Source of the DNA: an uncultured Bacilli bacterium
Lineage (GTDB): Bacteria; Bacillota_I; Bacilli_A; RF39; UBA660
Reading direction: 5' to 3'
Assembly (NCBI GenBank): GCA_948497845.1
Contig: CAOOMX010000003.1
Span: 1-52,839, forward strand
DNA: 52,839 bases
Under the pieces are notes generated by a model. That model was not told where the DNA came from and did not search any database. It saw nothing but the letters and a program-made list of their open reading frames with translations. Positions 17,060 through 24,986 of the stretch are shown here, one piece after another. A program made the translations under genes and the position numbers. How positions within the stretch are numbered: the first letter of the stretch is position 1; each line of letters opens with the position of its first letter.

Positions 17060-17644
17060 ATGAAACATTTTTTACTTAAAGTTTATGTAAGTGGTGCTGC
17101 TGGTGTGTTAGCTCCAAATTATTCTATTGCATCTTTAACAGAAGCGATATCTAAGAGTCTTTTATGGTATGAAATATATTGTGAAGGGCAAGTTGTTGCT
17201 TCTTTCTTACCAAAGGATATGGAAGGATTGTACTTTTATCCATTTGGTCTTATTATGTCTCATGAGGTACCTAAAGATGATGTTTTAGCAAGTATCAAAC
17301 AAGGTGATATTGAACAATTAATAGATTTATCTAATATAGGAGACAATAGAATTATTTTTAATAATGGGGTATTTGTTCTTTTAGAGTGTCTTACTGATTA
17401 TACTTTATTGCTATCTAGAATAGATGAAATGCCTTTTATTTTTGATGCTGAGATGGAATCTGATTTAAGAAGGATTTTATTTGATTATTTGGCAGAAAAG
17501 TTTGTTTTTCCTAACCCAGATTATGCTTTTAGATATGAGTTAGATTTTATAGTGGAGATGCCATATGTTTTTATAAAAATTAGACCTATTGCAAGACGCA
17601 TTGTCCCATTTGAGGCTTTATTAGAAAGGAAAAAAGAGGCATAA
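17060..17644 (+). CDS. Cytoplasmic protein of unknown function
   Basis: About 194 residues, mixed alpha/beta, no signal peptide or membrane helix. The start is chosen from GGTGAT 4-5 bases upstream and from the promoter position. The sequence (KVYVSGAAGVLAPNYS, FYPFGLIMSHEVPKDD) matches no family I know. Confidence 0.65.
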   Translation: MKHFLLKVYVSGAAGVLAPNYSIASLTEAISKSLLWYEIYCEGQVVASFLPKDMEGLYFYPFGLIMSHEVPKDDVLASIKQGDIEQLIDLSNIGDNRIIFNNGVFVLLECLTDYTLLLSRIDEMPFIFDAEMESDLRRILFDYLAEKFVFPNPDYAFRYELDFIVEMPYVFIKIRPIARRIVPFEALLERKKEA

Positions 17645-17651
17645 TTATATT

Positions 17652-17679
17652 TTGTTTTATAATGAATATATGTTATAAT
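17652..17679 (+). promoter_or_regulatory. Promoter of the SH3b protein gene
   Basis: TTGTTT and TATAAT are 16 bases apart, with a TG extended -10 (TGTTATAAT). Confidence 0.55.
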
Positions 17680-17707
17680 GTATTTAGTAAAGGTAGTGTA
17701 TTTGTAG

Positions 17708-18334
17708 ATGAAAAAAGTGAAATTAATAATTATTCTTCTTTTTATAGGAGCTTTTGTAGGGGCTGGTGTTTTTGTTTTTATTAAGATAAAAGAAGATCAA
17801 GCAGCTTGGAAAATAGAAGTTACTGAAGAATCGGTTAATGTTCGGGAAGAACATGGATTGTATGAATATAAAGTTGGTACTGCTGTAAAAGGTGATGTCT
17901 TTAAAGTTTTAGATTTTTATGAAGATGATGCTAGATATGTTTGGTATAAAATAAAGTTGAAGAATGGAGCTATTGGCTGGATATCTAGTGGTAGAAATAA
18001 TCCCTACGTTAAAGAAATTAATAATCCTAAGGGAATCGATAGTTATGAAATAGATTATGCAAAACCTAAAATAAGATATTTTGAAGATGATTATTCAGTT
18101 TATGATATTAATAGTATTACATATAATCATTTAGAAATAGAGGAAGATTCAGAATATACGATTGAACATAAAGTTTATTATGAAGAACATCCTAAAGATA
18201 GAGAGGAACCTCAGTATTGGATTAAATATATTGTTGTAGATAAATTTGGTAATAAGGCAAGTAAGATGCAAAGAATTATTTTTACTGTAGAACCAAACAG
18301 AGATGAAGTATTAGACTTTAGTGAAGCAAGATAA
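17708..18334 (+). CDS. Membrane-anchored SH3b-domain protein
   Basis: 208 residues. An N-terminal signal anchor (about 5-26), a bacterial SH3 domain (about 38-100: SVNVREEHGLYEYKVGTAVK, ending GAIGWISSGRNN), then an Ig-like DUF5011-type strand set ending VVDKFGNKASKMQRIIFTV. SH3b domains usually bind peptidoglycan, so a wall-facing role is likely. The stop codon lies in the terminator stem. Confidence 0.75.
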   Translation: MKKVKLIIILLFIGAFVGAGVFVFIKIKEDQAAWKIEVTEESVNVREEHGLYEYKVGTAVKGDVFKVLDFYEDDARYVWYKIKLKNGAIGWISSGRNNPYVKEINNPKGIDSYEIDYAKPKIRYFEDDYSVYDINSITYNHLEIEEDSEYTIEHKVYYEEHPKDREEPQYWIKYIVVDKFGNKASKMQRIIFTVEPNRDEVLDFSEAR

Positions 18335-18353
18335 CGATAAGTTATCTTTTTTT
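18329..18353 (+). terminator. Terminator of the SH3b gene
   Basis: AGATAAC-GATAA-GTTATCT followed by T residues. Confidence 0.85.
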
Positions 18354-18371
18354 ATAGAAATTATTGCAAAG

Positions 18372-18395
18372 AAAAAAACTACATATAGTAGTTTT
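18372..18395 (-). terminator. Terminator of the original tRNA-Lys(CUU) gene
   Basis: Minus-strand AAAACTAC-TATAT-GTAGTTTT followed by TTT, 14 bases beyond the CCA end of the tRNA 3' half. It shows that the chromosomal tRNA gene once ended here. Confidence 0.75.
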
Positions 18396-18408
18396 ATCGT
18401 TATATAAA

Positions 18409-18455
18409 TGGTGTCCCCTCAGAGATTCGAACTCTGGACCCACTGATTAAGAGTC
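18409..18455 (-). pseudogene. 3' half of the disrupted chromosomal tRNA-Lys(CUU) gene
   Basis: On the minus strand this reads from the anticodon loop (GACTCTTAATC) through the rest of the anticodon stem, variable loop, T arm (CAGAG-TTCGAAT-CTCTG), acceptor 3' strand AGGGGAC, discriminator A and an encoded CCA. It has no promoter. Joined to the 5' half at 52727-52766 it rebuilds a full tRNA: acceptor GTCTCCT pairs all seven positions of AGGGGAC (one G-U) and the anticodon stem is ACTGA/TCAGT with loop CTCTTAA. The gene was therefore cut in its anticodon loop by the element. Confidence 0.95.
18445..18455. repeat. attL core (left direct repeat)
   Basis: GATTAAGAGTC, identical to 52727-52737. 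To the left are tRNA bases; to the right is element DNA (TTTTTTTATATAC). Confidence 0.9.
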
Positions 18456-18679
18456 TTTTTTTATATACTTTAATAGTGTCTAAAAAGAACTAATTATTGT
18501 ATATAAATTCCCATAAAACATAGGGATACCACCAAATTTATACTTATTTAGAAATATATGTTACATAAATAAATATAATAGTATATTGACCTTTTTGCAC
18601 CGATTTGCACCGATAGGTCATCCACTGAACTTTTTGCACCGATTAGGGTAAAAAAATTCAGAATCAGTTTTCAAATAAA
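18456..18679. other. Left-end non-coding region of the element
   Basis: No gene is seen in these 224 bases. They hold three TGCACCGA sites (annotated separately) and otherwise AT-rich sequence. The region probably serves as the attP left arm, by analogy with other tyrosine-recombinase attachment sites. Confidence 0.6.
18596..18642. repeat. Three integrase arm-type sites, left end
   Basis: TGCACCGA occurs at 18596-18603, 18606-18613 and 18635-18642, all in the same orientation. The first two are 10 bases apart, one helical turn. The same octamer occurs twice at the right end. The adjacent integrase has an AP2-like N-terminal domain of the kind that binds arm sites. Confidence 0.75.
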
Positions 18680-19014
18680 TGGTGGGCTGTTAGGGATTCG
18701 AACCCTAGACCCACTGATTACAACAATGTTATCATATTAGCTTTTTATCTAATATTTCTACATATTACTAATTCTATGTAGTTCAGCATACATTATCAGC
18801 CAAATACTTGGTTGTCGAACACTCGTGGAAGTATTATATTTATTCAACTTCTATGCGTTACACTACTTAATAGCCTTTCGCAATCTATTAAGTTAGCACG
18901 GTATTGGCATTTCAGCGTTTACCGTTTTTGCTCGATTTTCATTGTTATATTACTATAACAAGCTCCCAGTGTTTTACCAAGAGTCAGTTGCTCTACCAAC
19001 TGAGCTAACAGCCC
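18680..19014 (-). tRNA. Element-borne tRNA-Lys(CUU), interrupted by a group I intron
   Basis: Exons are 19014-18980 and 18720-18680 on the minus strand, including an encoded CCA. Spliced, the acceptor GGGCTGT pairs ACAGCCC perfectly, and the D arm is GCTC/GAGC. The anticodon arm is ACTGA-CTCTTAA-TCAGT (anticodon CTT), the variable loop GGGTC and the T arm TAGGG-TTCGAAT-CCCTA. The D and anticodon arms equal those of the broken host tRNA, while the acceptor and T stems differ, so this is a foreign gene and not a duplicate. It has its own extended -10 promoter and is separated from int by a terminator. It would replace the reading of AAG codons lost with the host gene. Confidence 0.93.
18721..18979 (-). 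ncRNA. Group I intron (259 nt) in the anticodon of the element tRNA-Lys
   Basis: The 5' exon ends in U and the intron ends in G, as group I introns require. P1 forms between exon CUCU/U and the internal guide GGGAG (18967-18963) with a U-G wobble at the splice site. Other pairings: P2 TGTTATA/TATAACA, P4 ACGGTA (18925-18920) with TACCGT (18903-18898), P6 CTTAATAG/CTATTAAG (18866-18892), P7 GCATA (18856-18852) with TATGC (18790-18786), P9 CTACATA/TATGTAG. The R-like stretch GTAACGCATAGAAG contains P7. P3 is less clear (TCGAGC with GTTCGA fits). No ORF inside. The insertion lies between anticodon bases 2 and 3. Confidence 0.88.
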
Positions 19015-19035
19015 ATAAATTTGAATTACTCATTG

Positions 19036-19041
19036 AGTATA
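19036..19041 (-). promoter_or_regulatory. -10 element of the element tRNA-Lys gene
   Basis: On the minus strand TGCTATACT (extended -10, TATACT at 19041-19036) lies 22 bases before the first tRNA base. Confidence 0.55.
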
Positions 19042-19097
19042 GCATACTTTTATAAAAAAATAAATACCATTTTTTCATTTTCTGCTTAATTTATGCA

Positions 19098-19139
19098 AAA
19101 AAAATAAATGCTAGAACAATTTTCATTATTCTAGCATTT
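19098..19139 (-). terminator. Terminator of the integrase gene
   Basis: AAATGCTAGAA pairs with TTCTAGCATTT (11 bp) and T residues follow on the minus strand. The stop codon of int is in the stem. It insulates the tRNA gene from int transcription. Confidence 0.88.
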
Positions 19140-20678
19140 TATATATTCATTGTTTTGTATCACTTCTAACAAGAATTTATTTCCATATACAGCCCTTATT
19201 CTTTTCTCAAAATCATCCTTTGAATATTGTTTCTGCAAAGATACCATATTTTCTAATGATGGATAATTCGCCATTAAATAATTTTTTGTAGAGTTTATAT
19301 TTTCTGATAAATTGCTATAAGTTATTTCGGCTTTTGGATTTATAGACTTTAGTAAATATATTATTTTACTAATCTCAACATATTCATTACCTGTAACTAT
19401 AGATGCTATATACATAATTGGGGCATAAAGAGTATTATCTTCGTTAATATCTATTCGATTATTAAAAACATTATCAAATACTGTAGTTGCTTTTTTCAGC
19501 TTTTCTTCTGACTTGTGAACGTATTTATAGGTAGTTTGAATATTTGCGTGTCCTGCAAGAGCTTGTACTTCTGATGGTGTTAAATCATCATTATAATTCA
19601 TTTGATAAGTTATATATGTATGTCTTAATCCATGAAAGGTAGCATCAATATCATGTTTCTTTGCGAATTTAGACCATAATTTACCAACGTATCTAGGGCG
19701 AAAATAATCGCTATCTTTATTTAAAAACAAATTGGGAAGATTCTTATAGTCTATACCAAATTGGGCTTTGTAAAGATTTACTAAAACCGTTCGATATTTT
19801 AAATACTGTTTTAGACTAATCATAAGTATTTCAGGTAATGGTATCCCACGTTCGCTATATTCGGATTTTAACTCATATTCTTCATATTGTCTTGTTTTGT
19901 AGTTTTGTTTTACAGCCTTTTTTAAAAATACTTTATTATGCGTAAAGTCGATGTCCGATTCGGGATCATCTTCGCTTTGACAATGAAGTCCACAAACTTC
20001 CTCTTCACGAAGTCCTGCACATAAGCCAAAGTAAAAGATTGTTTTATCTCTGCTTGATGCATATTTTTCTATTAAATCGTTTACATTTTCAAATTCTTCG
20101 TAAGGAATAAACCCAACTTCATTTTCAATAGTAATTTTTGGTTCTTCGACACCGTCCATAGGGTTTTCTGTAATGATTTTCCATTTTTTTTGTGCTTTAT
20201 TAAATAAGATTCGCAACATTACAAATTCATGATGTAAAGTATTTGAAGATATTTTTTCTCCAGTTTTTTTATTAGGATGGTTTGGATCAATTTTATCTCT
20301 TTTACTTTCTAAAGATAAAAATAATTCAATATCTGCTGTAGTTATTTGATATAAGAGTTGTTTGCCAAAATATTTTTTTAAAGTTTTAATTCGTCCTGCG
20401 TAATCTGTGAGAGTATTGGGGCTTGGTTTTTTAGGTTTATTTTGATACCACTCAAAATATATATCACAAAACTTCTCAAAAGTTATATTTTTATCTACAT
20501 AAATATCAATTCCTAATTTCTGTTTTGCTAAAAACTTATCCCTTTCGTCAATAGCTTGTTCTAATGTGTCATATCTTTCGTCAAAATTTCCTTTGATTTT
20601 CTTGCTTTTTCTTATTTGAACTCGAAACTTTCCCTCATCTGTAATATGGATATATCTTTCGGATTTTACTTTTTTCAT
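19131..20678 (-). CDS. int: Tyrosine integrase of the element
   Basis: Catalyses site-specific insertion into and excision from the tRNA-Lys anticodon-loop core. Residues about 5-54 form an AP2-like arm-binding domain, about 65-125 a SAM-like core-binding domain, about 195-390 the catalytic domain with Arg224 (GLREEEV), His349/Arg352 (FHGLRHTY), His377 (AGHANIQ) and Tyr386 (TTYKYVH). The last roughly 125 residues extend beyond the usual Tn916-family length and are of unknown role. The gene lies next to the left end, with xis directly upstream (11 bases), as in Tn916-like elements. No good ribosome site is visible before the ATG, so translation may be coupled to xis. Confidence 0.93.
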   Translation of the reverse strand: MKKVKSERYIHITDEGKFRVQIRKSKKIKGNFDERYDTLEQAIDERDKFLAKQKLGIDIYVDKNITFEKFCDIYFEWYQNKPKKPSPNTLTDYAGRIKTLKKYFGKQLLYQITTADIELFLSLESKRDKIDPNHPNKKTGEKISSNTLHHEFVMLRILFNKAQKKWKIITENPMDGVEEPKITIENEVGFIPYEEFENVNDLIEKYASSRDKTIFYFGLCAGLREEEVCGLHCQSEDDPESDIDFTHNKVFLKKAVKQNYKTRQYEEYELKSEYSERGIPLPEILMISLKQYLKYRTVLVNLYKAQFGIDYKNLPNLFLNKDSDYFRPRYVGKLWSKFAKKHDIDATFHGLRHTYITYQMNYNDDLTPSEVQALAGHANIQTTYKYVHKSEEKLKKATTVFDNVFNNRIDINEDNTLYAPIMYIASIVTGNEYVEISKIIYLLKSINPKAEITYSNLSENINSTKNYLMANYPSLENMVSLQKQYSKDDFEKRIRAVYGNKFLLEVIQNNEYIKC

Positions 20679-20689
20679 AAATTATTTAA

Positions 20690-20962
20690 TTAAGAATTCC
20701 TGTTTTTTATCCAAGTTTCTATTTCAGATTTTACAAAATATCTTTCACGACCACTTTTAAAATAAGGCAAATTCTCGTTTTTAATAGCTTGGTCTAATTT
20801 ATATTTAGAAAAAAGTTTCGGGTATATAGTTTGTAATTGCTTGGCTGTATAGACAACAGAATCAGGGCTTTTATTAGTATTTATACCCATGCAATTAGCG
20901 ATAAAATCATAAGCTGTTATTCCTTTAAGAGTTTCAATAACTTGGTTATTTTCTTGATTCAT
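20690..20962 (-). CDS. xis: Excisionase-like winged-helix protein
   Basis: 90 residues with a MerR/Xis-type HTH and the typical ending GRERYFVKSEIETWIKNR. Such proteins bend att DNA and direct the integrase to excision. It has AAAGGAGG upstream and sits between virD4 and int. Confidence 0.8.
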   Translation of the reverse strand: MNQENNQVIETLKGITAYDFIANCMGINTNKSPDSVVYTAKQLQTIYPKLFSKYKLDQAIKNENLPYFKSGRERYFVKSEIETWIKNRNS

Positions 20963-20975
20963 AATTCCTCCTTTT

Positions 20976-23174
20976 CTATAATTGGTTTGTTATATTTTTG
21001 GCATCAAAAAAAGTAATAACAGTAGTATTACTTTCATTGATAGTTTGGATTTCTATGTTAATCATTGGCATTATTTGTTCAATGATTTTATTTTCTTCGT
21101 ACATACTAATTTTTCTATTTATAATTATTTGATTATCTACAGAATTTATATTAAATAGTTGTTCAACATTTTTTATTACAGTTTTTAATGTACTATTATC
21201 ATTTTCTATAATTGGCTCTAGCATATTATCGGATACATCGTTATTTGAAGTATTTAGATTTTCATAAGCATTTTTCATTTGTTCTACAGTATAGTAATTT
21301 TCTGTATTCTTTTTTAACATTTTGGGAGTACGTTCTATTGGAACAAACTCATAATCATTAAAAACGTCATTGTATAAATATGTATCTCGAAAGATAGCAT
21401 TTGACACAGTTGGGAATATAATTGTTTTATATTTTAAAGCAATAATTTCATTTGCTGTTAATAGTTCCCTACCGAGAAGAGAAGTAGTCTTATTAGCACC
21501 AATTTTGAAATGATCGGTACTTTGACTTATAGATTGGGTTTCTATAGTAGCCTTTCCGAGCTTACGTGAAATTATTTCGGCACAATCTACAGAGTTTGTT
21601 TTTAGGTAACACAAAGCCGAGTTATCTTGAATAATAGAAGAGGTTTCTTTTCCATAAACCTGATCGAGTTGAGCGAAACTTTGGATAAAGAACTGAAATC
21701 TCATACCTCTTGACCTAGCTACAGAAACTATCGTTTCAATATCTGCTAAAGGTGGGCAATTTGCGAACTCATCAAGTATCCACTCAATTTTACGGGGCAA
21801 GGTTCCATTATTTTGGGGCAAATTAGCGAGTTTTGTTAATTCCTTATAAAGAATACCTACAATAATAGTAATAAGCCCATAATAGCTTTTATCCTCGTCA
21901 GGAACGATAATATAAAGTATGCTTGGTTTTTCTACTAGAGAAGATATTTCAAAATCACTTGTACTAGTGATATTTTCAACGTTTAAATCATCAAAGATTT
22001 GCATTTTTTCTCCAAAGACAGCCGTAACACTTTTGTATGTATTTTCATTTGCCGATAAAATAGAAGTAAGGTAGTCTTTTGATAAAGTACCATATTCACG
22101 AGTATTAAGATTTCTTTGTAAATAAAGTTGATTTTCTTTCAATAAAGAAGAGTTTTGAAATTTTTTAATACTTGAAACATTGATTTTACTTTCAGGAATC
22201 AAGCCATTTTGATAGTCCTCTAAAAAAATACCAGTAATTCCTTTGAATAAGTTTTTAGAAGAATTAAGCCAAAATGGGTCTTTTGTTTCTTTTTCAGCAA
22301 ATATTAAATCAGCTACAGTATTCGTAAGTCGTATAGCTTCGGCTTGAGAAGATGAACTATGATTCTGATAATCTTTAATATAATTAAGCAAGTCTATGAT
22401 GCTAACAGTTTTATAGTCAAAATCTACTAGTTCATTTATAACACGGAAAAAATCTTCACTTTCTAATTTTTCATTGATAACATCAATTTTATTAAGAAAA
22501 TACTCGATAACATAATTATCAATATTGTTTTGTGTTTTAATATCATTTCGATAATTAGTATCAATTATAAATTTTTCATAATCAATATTTAATTTATGGA
22601 ATAGTAAACACATAGAAGAAAATAACTTTTCATCATATAGACAATGAACTTTCCACTCGTCAATAATAGGTTTCATAATATTTATATGTGTAGATAATGT
22701 TGGATTACGAAAATCTATAGTAATGATATTTTCATATCCATTGTCTTTGAATATTTTGGACGTCTTGCTAAAAATTTCTCCTTTGGGATCGGTAATTATT
22801 AAGGTCGGTTTTGATTTAGTTTGAGAAAAGAAAATTGTTTCATTAAGTACAAGAGTAGTCGATTTACCACTTCCTGTAGAACCTATAATAATCCAATGAG
22901 GACTAACATTGTCAAAATATATATTAGTAAATTTTCCTTTATCTTGTTCATAGTAAATAGGAAATCCTGCTTTCTCGATATGGTTAATATTTTCTTTTAA
23001 AAACGTTTTACTTATTTCTTTTAGAGTAGCGAACTTACTTGATCCATGCTCATTATGATTTTTTATTTTTGATTTACTTAATCTAGGCTCAATAAATAAA
23101 ATGAACAAGATTGTCGCAATAATTAAAACGAGAAGAAGAATTGAAAAAAAGGATAAGTTACTGTCTAATCTGAT
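20976..23174 (-). CDS. virD4: VirD4/TraG-type coupling protein, probable non-AUG start
   Basis: Hexameric ATPase that brings the relaxase-DNA complex to the T4SS. Walker A GSTGSGKST, Walker B EWILDEFANCP, plus DPKGEIFSKTS and the C-terminal TraG-like region. An N-terminal membrane helix (FFSILLLVLIIATILFILFI) is in frame, but only part of it follows the first conventional start (TTG 23108, without a ribosome site). The frame is open to a TGA at 23190. AAAAGGA (23190-23184) is 9 bases before an ATC codon (23174-23172), taken here as the start. The upstream gene ends at 23165, so the two overlap. Confidence 0.85.
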   Translation of the reverse strand: MRLDSNLSFFSILLLVLIIATILFILFIEPRLSKSKIKNHNEHGSSKFATLKEISKTFLKENINHIEKAGFPIYYEQDKGKFTNIYFDNVSPHWIIIGSTGSGKSTTLVLNETIFFSQTKSKPTLIITDPKGEIFSKTSKIFKDNGYENIITIDFRNPTLSTHINIMKPIIDEWKVHCLYDEKLFSSMCLLFHKLNIDYEKFIIDTNYRNDIKTQNNIDNYVIEYFLNKIDVINEKLESEDFFRVINELVDFDYKTVSIIDLLNYIKDYQNHSSSSQAEAIRLTNTVADLIFAEKETKDPFWLNSSKNLFKGITGIFLEDYQNGLIPESKINVSSIKKFQNSSLLKENQLYLQRNLNTREYGTLSKDYLTSILSANENTYKSVTAVFGEKMQIFDDLNVENITSTSDFEISSLVEKPSILYIIVPDEDKSYYGLITIIVGILYKELTKLANLPQNNGTLPRKIEWILDEFANCPPLADIETIVSVARSRGMRFQFFIQSFAQLDQVYGKETSSIIQDNSALCYLKTNSVDCAEIISRKLGKATIETQSISQSTDHFKIGANKTTSLLGRELLTANEIIALKYKTIIFPTVSNAIFRDTYLYNDVFNDYEFVPIERTPKMLKKNTENYYTVEQMKNAYENLNTSNNDVSDNMLEPIIENDNSTLKTVIKNVEQLFNINSVDNQIIINRKISMYEENKIIEQIMPMINIEIQTINESNTTVITFFDAKNITNQL

Positions 23175-23785
23175 AGTGTCATATCCTTTTCATTTTCTTT
23201 TGATTTATTGTTTGAGTAGAACATATTTGCAAAAGTATGCTTATGTCCGTGAATATCTTTAATGATAGGTTTATACGAATCCATTTTCTTATGAAAGCGA
23301 GAATAATTTTTTGCATTTCGTTCTACGTATTCGTAAACTGATTCATTGAAAGATTTTTCTTCTTCTCTTGCTGTCTTTAATAATTTAGTATATACAAAAG
23401 TTTTTGTATGCAAAGTCGAGGGGGAACAACGTTCTTTCCAACTAGCATAATTATTAAGCATAAATTCCAAATCACTATATATTTTATTATATGTATCATT
23501 TTTTCCATTTACAGAAAAGATAGTATATTTTTCAGCATCTACTAATCTTTTTGAAATTTTTTCGATTTCTTCTGTAGTAACTCCCTTAATCATAGCCTGA
23601 CTAACAGGATAAATATTTTGTTGAATATAAGGAGTTTTCTTATATAAATTCTTGTATAAATACCTTAATTGTTTTAAGTTTAAATTTCCTTTTTCTGTTT
23701 CTTCTTTTAAATAATCTCTTAACCCTGTAGAGTAGCCAACATTATTTTTAAATTTTAAAAGATATATGCTATTTAGTAAATTCAT
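23165..23785 (-). CDS. ICE accessory protein, unknown
   Basis: 206 residues, basic and helical (LKQLRYLYKNLYKKTPYIQQ), no membrane segment. AGGAG lies 7 bases before the ATG. It overlaps its upstream neighbour by 17 bases and its end overlaps the proposed virD4 start. Conjugation-module context, family not recognised. Confidence 0.65.
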   Translation of the reverse strand: MNLLNSIYLLKFKNNVGYSTGLRDYLKEETEKGNLNLKQLRYLYKNLYKKTPYIQQNIYPVSQAMIKGVTTEEIEKISKRLVDAEKYTIFSVNGKNDTYNKIYSDLEFMLNNYASWKERCSPSTLHTKTFVYTKLLKTAREEEKSFNESVYEYVERNAKNYSRFHKKMDSYKPIIKDIHGHKHTFANMFYSNNKSKENEKDMTLSD

Positions 23786-24305
23786 TATTTAACTCCTGAT
23801 ACTGAATTTTCTTAAATTCATCGTAAGGCATTTCCTCAAATTTTTCATCAACAACACTTTGATTAACAAAAGAGTTTTCATCTGAAAGACCTAAATCTTT
23901 TGTTGTAATAATGCTACCTATATTATTGACTGTACAATGTTTTTCTACTATAAAACCCTCATCCCAAGAATCACAACCTAAATCATAACAAAAGAATCCT
24001 TTATCTTCATAATATTTTCTTTCTTCTTTGCTTAACCTGTAACCAAATTCGTGGAATAGTGGCTTTACTTCTTTAGTAAGTTCTTTTTCACGATACCACA
24101 ATTTACGTTGTTCTTTTGTATCACGATTATATGATAGCCAGTATATATTATTTTCTGTTGGGCTTCTTTTTCCCTGTAGGATAATATTGTAGTGATTATC
24201 CTTTAAAAATTTGATAACATCACTATCAAAATTTTTTCTTTTATTAGAGTTGATGGTATAAACACTTTCTCCAGTATCGTAATCATAAATTTCTATTGTT
24301 TTTAT
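23769..24305 (-). CDS. Unknown ICE protein with probable AUA start
   Basis: The first conventional start (TTG at 24101) has no ribosome site, but the frame is open for 68 more codons of normal protein-like sequence (IKTIEIYDYDTGESVYTI...). It contains no ATG, GTG or TTG. GGAGG (24319-24315) lies 9 bases before an ATA codon (24305-24303), taken as the start. Alternatively, deleting one A from the AAAAA after the ATG at 24312 would give an ATG start, so a sequencing error or indel must be excluded. The protein is about 178 residues, acidic, without known motifs. It resembles in style the small LPD-type accessory domains of ICEs. Confidence 0.6.
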   Translation of the reverse strand: MKTIEIYDYDTGESVYTINSNKRKNFDSDVIKFLKDNHYNIILQGKRSPTENNIYWLSYNRDTKEQRKLWYREKELTKEVKPLFHEFGYRLSKEERKYYEDKGFFCYDLGCDSWDEGFIVEKHCTVNNIGSIITTKDLGLSDENSFVNQSVVDEKFEEMPYDEFKKIQYQELNNEFTK

Positions 24306-24414
24306 TTTTCATCGCCTCCAGTTCTTCAATACGTGAACAGTTGCTTGATACTTTACAAGCACAATATAAAAAAAGGACTAACAAAGCTGTTAATCCTATA
24401 AAAATATAAATCAT
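24283..24414 (-). CDS. 43-residue membrane protein overlapping the next gene
   Basis: AGGAGGG lies 6 bases before the ATG. The product has one membrane helix (IYIFIGLTALLVLFLYCACK), then a polar tail ending MKNKNNRNL. Its last codons overlap the start of the 23769-24305 gene, whose ribosome site lies within this ORF, so the two are probably coupled. Confidence 0.6.
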   Translation of the reverse strand: MIYIFIGLTALLVLFLYCACKVSSNCSRIEELEAMKNKNNRNL

Positions 24415-24425
24415 TTCAAACCCTC

Positions 24426-24920
24426 CTATAAATAAAATTCGTAATTTTCCATTTTTGGAATATAATCTTTAAAATTATTATTTTTTCTTTCTTGTGATAA
24501 TTCAAAAGCAAGTTCTTCTACAGCCTTTATATTATCAGAGTATGCACAAAACATACCTGCTTCCGAATCATAATAAAACTCCCTACTCAAATGGGGGAGT
24601 TTGCCATCTATAAAAGTTCTAAATAAACTCTCATAATCGTAACCTGTCCCAAGAATATTGTCATTATGGCGACTTTTAAAAATATCTTTATCAAAGTATT
24701 CCTGATTCAATGTTAGAGAATACTTATTATCAATTTTCATTATATAAAAAGGTGTAAGATATTCTCTAAACCATTTATCAAATTTATTGTATTCTTTTTC
24801 TTTATAATATAAATCGGAAAGAAGAAGATTAGGATTCAGCTGTAGGTATAATTCCATACCTTTATTGATTCCATCTCCTAAATCTTTCCTTATTTTTTCA
24901 TATTCTTGTAATATACTCAC
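24426..24920 (-). CDS. Unknown cytoplasmic protein
   Basis: 164 residues, mixed alpha/beta and aromatic-rich (KFDKWFREYLTPFYIMK; HLSREFYYDSEAGMF). No membrane segment or family recognised. It lies in the accessory part of the transfer module, between the lipoprotein terminator and the small membrane protein. Confidence 0.6.
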   Translation of the reverse strand: MSILQEYEKIRKDLGDGINKGMELYLQLNPNLLLSDLYYKEKEYNKFDKWFREYLTPFYIMKIDNKYSLTLNQEYFDKDIFKSRHNDNILGTGYDYESLFRTFIDGKLPHLSREFYYDSEAGMFCAYSDNIKAVEELAFELSQERKNNNFKDYIPKMENYEFYL

Positions 24921-24945
24921 TTAAAACCTCCATTTCTTTATAAAA

Positions 24946-24974
24946 TAAAAAAAGACTACCACGTATGGTAATCT
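24946..24974 (-). terminator. Cassette-type terminator of the 24987 lipoprotein gene
   Basis: Minus strand AGATTACCA-TACG-TGGTAGTCT followed by a T run. Closely related hairpins follow two other genes (39510-39537, 40670-40696). Confidence 0.85.
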
Positions 24975-24986
24975 AAATTTGAAATA

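Noticed and set aside
18721..18979. Archaeal-type bulge-helix-bulge tRNA intron or group II intron
   Set aside because: Length, terminal G, guide pairing and P4/P6/P7 pattern fit group I; there is no bulge-helix-bulge, no domain V-like hairpin and no reverse transcriptase.
18409..19014. Tandem duplicate tRNA-Lys genes on the chromosome
   Set aside because: The left copy has only the 3' half and its 5' half lies 34 kb away; the second copy has different acceptor and T stems and lies inside the element.
24102..24312. 23769 gene as a pseudogene truncated at TTG 24101
   Set aside because: The upstream frame is open and protein-like for 68 codons with a correctly spaced ribosome site, so a non-AUG start (or a single-base error) is more likely than decay.
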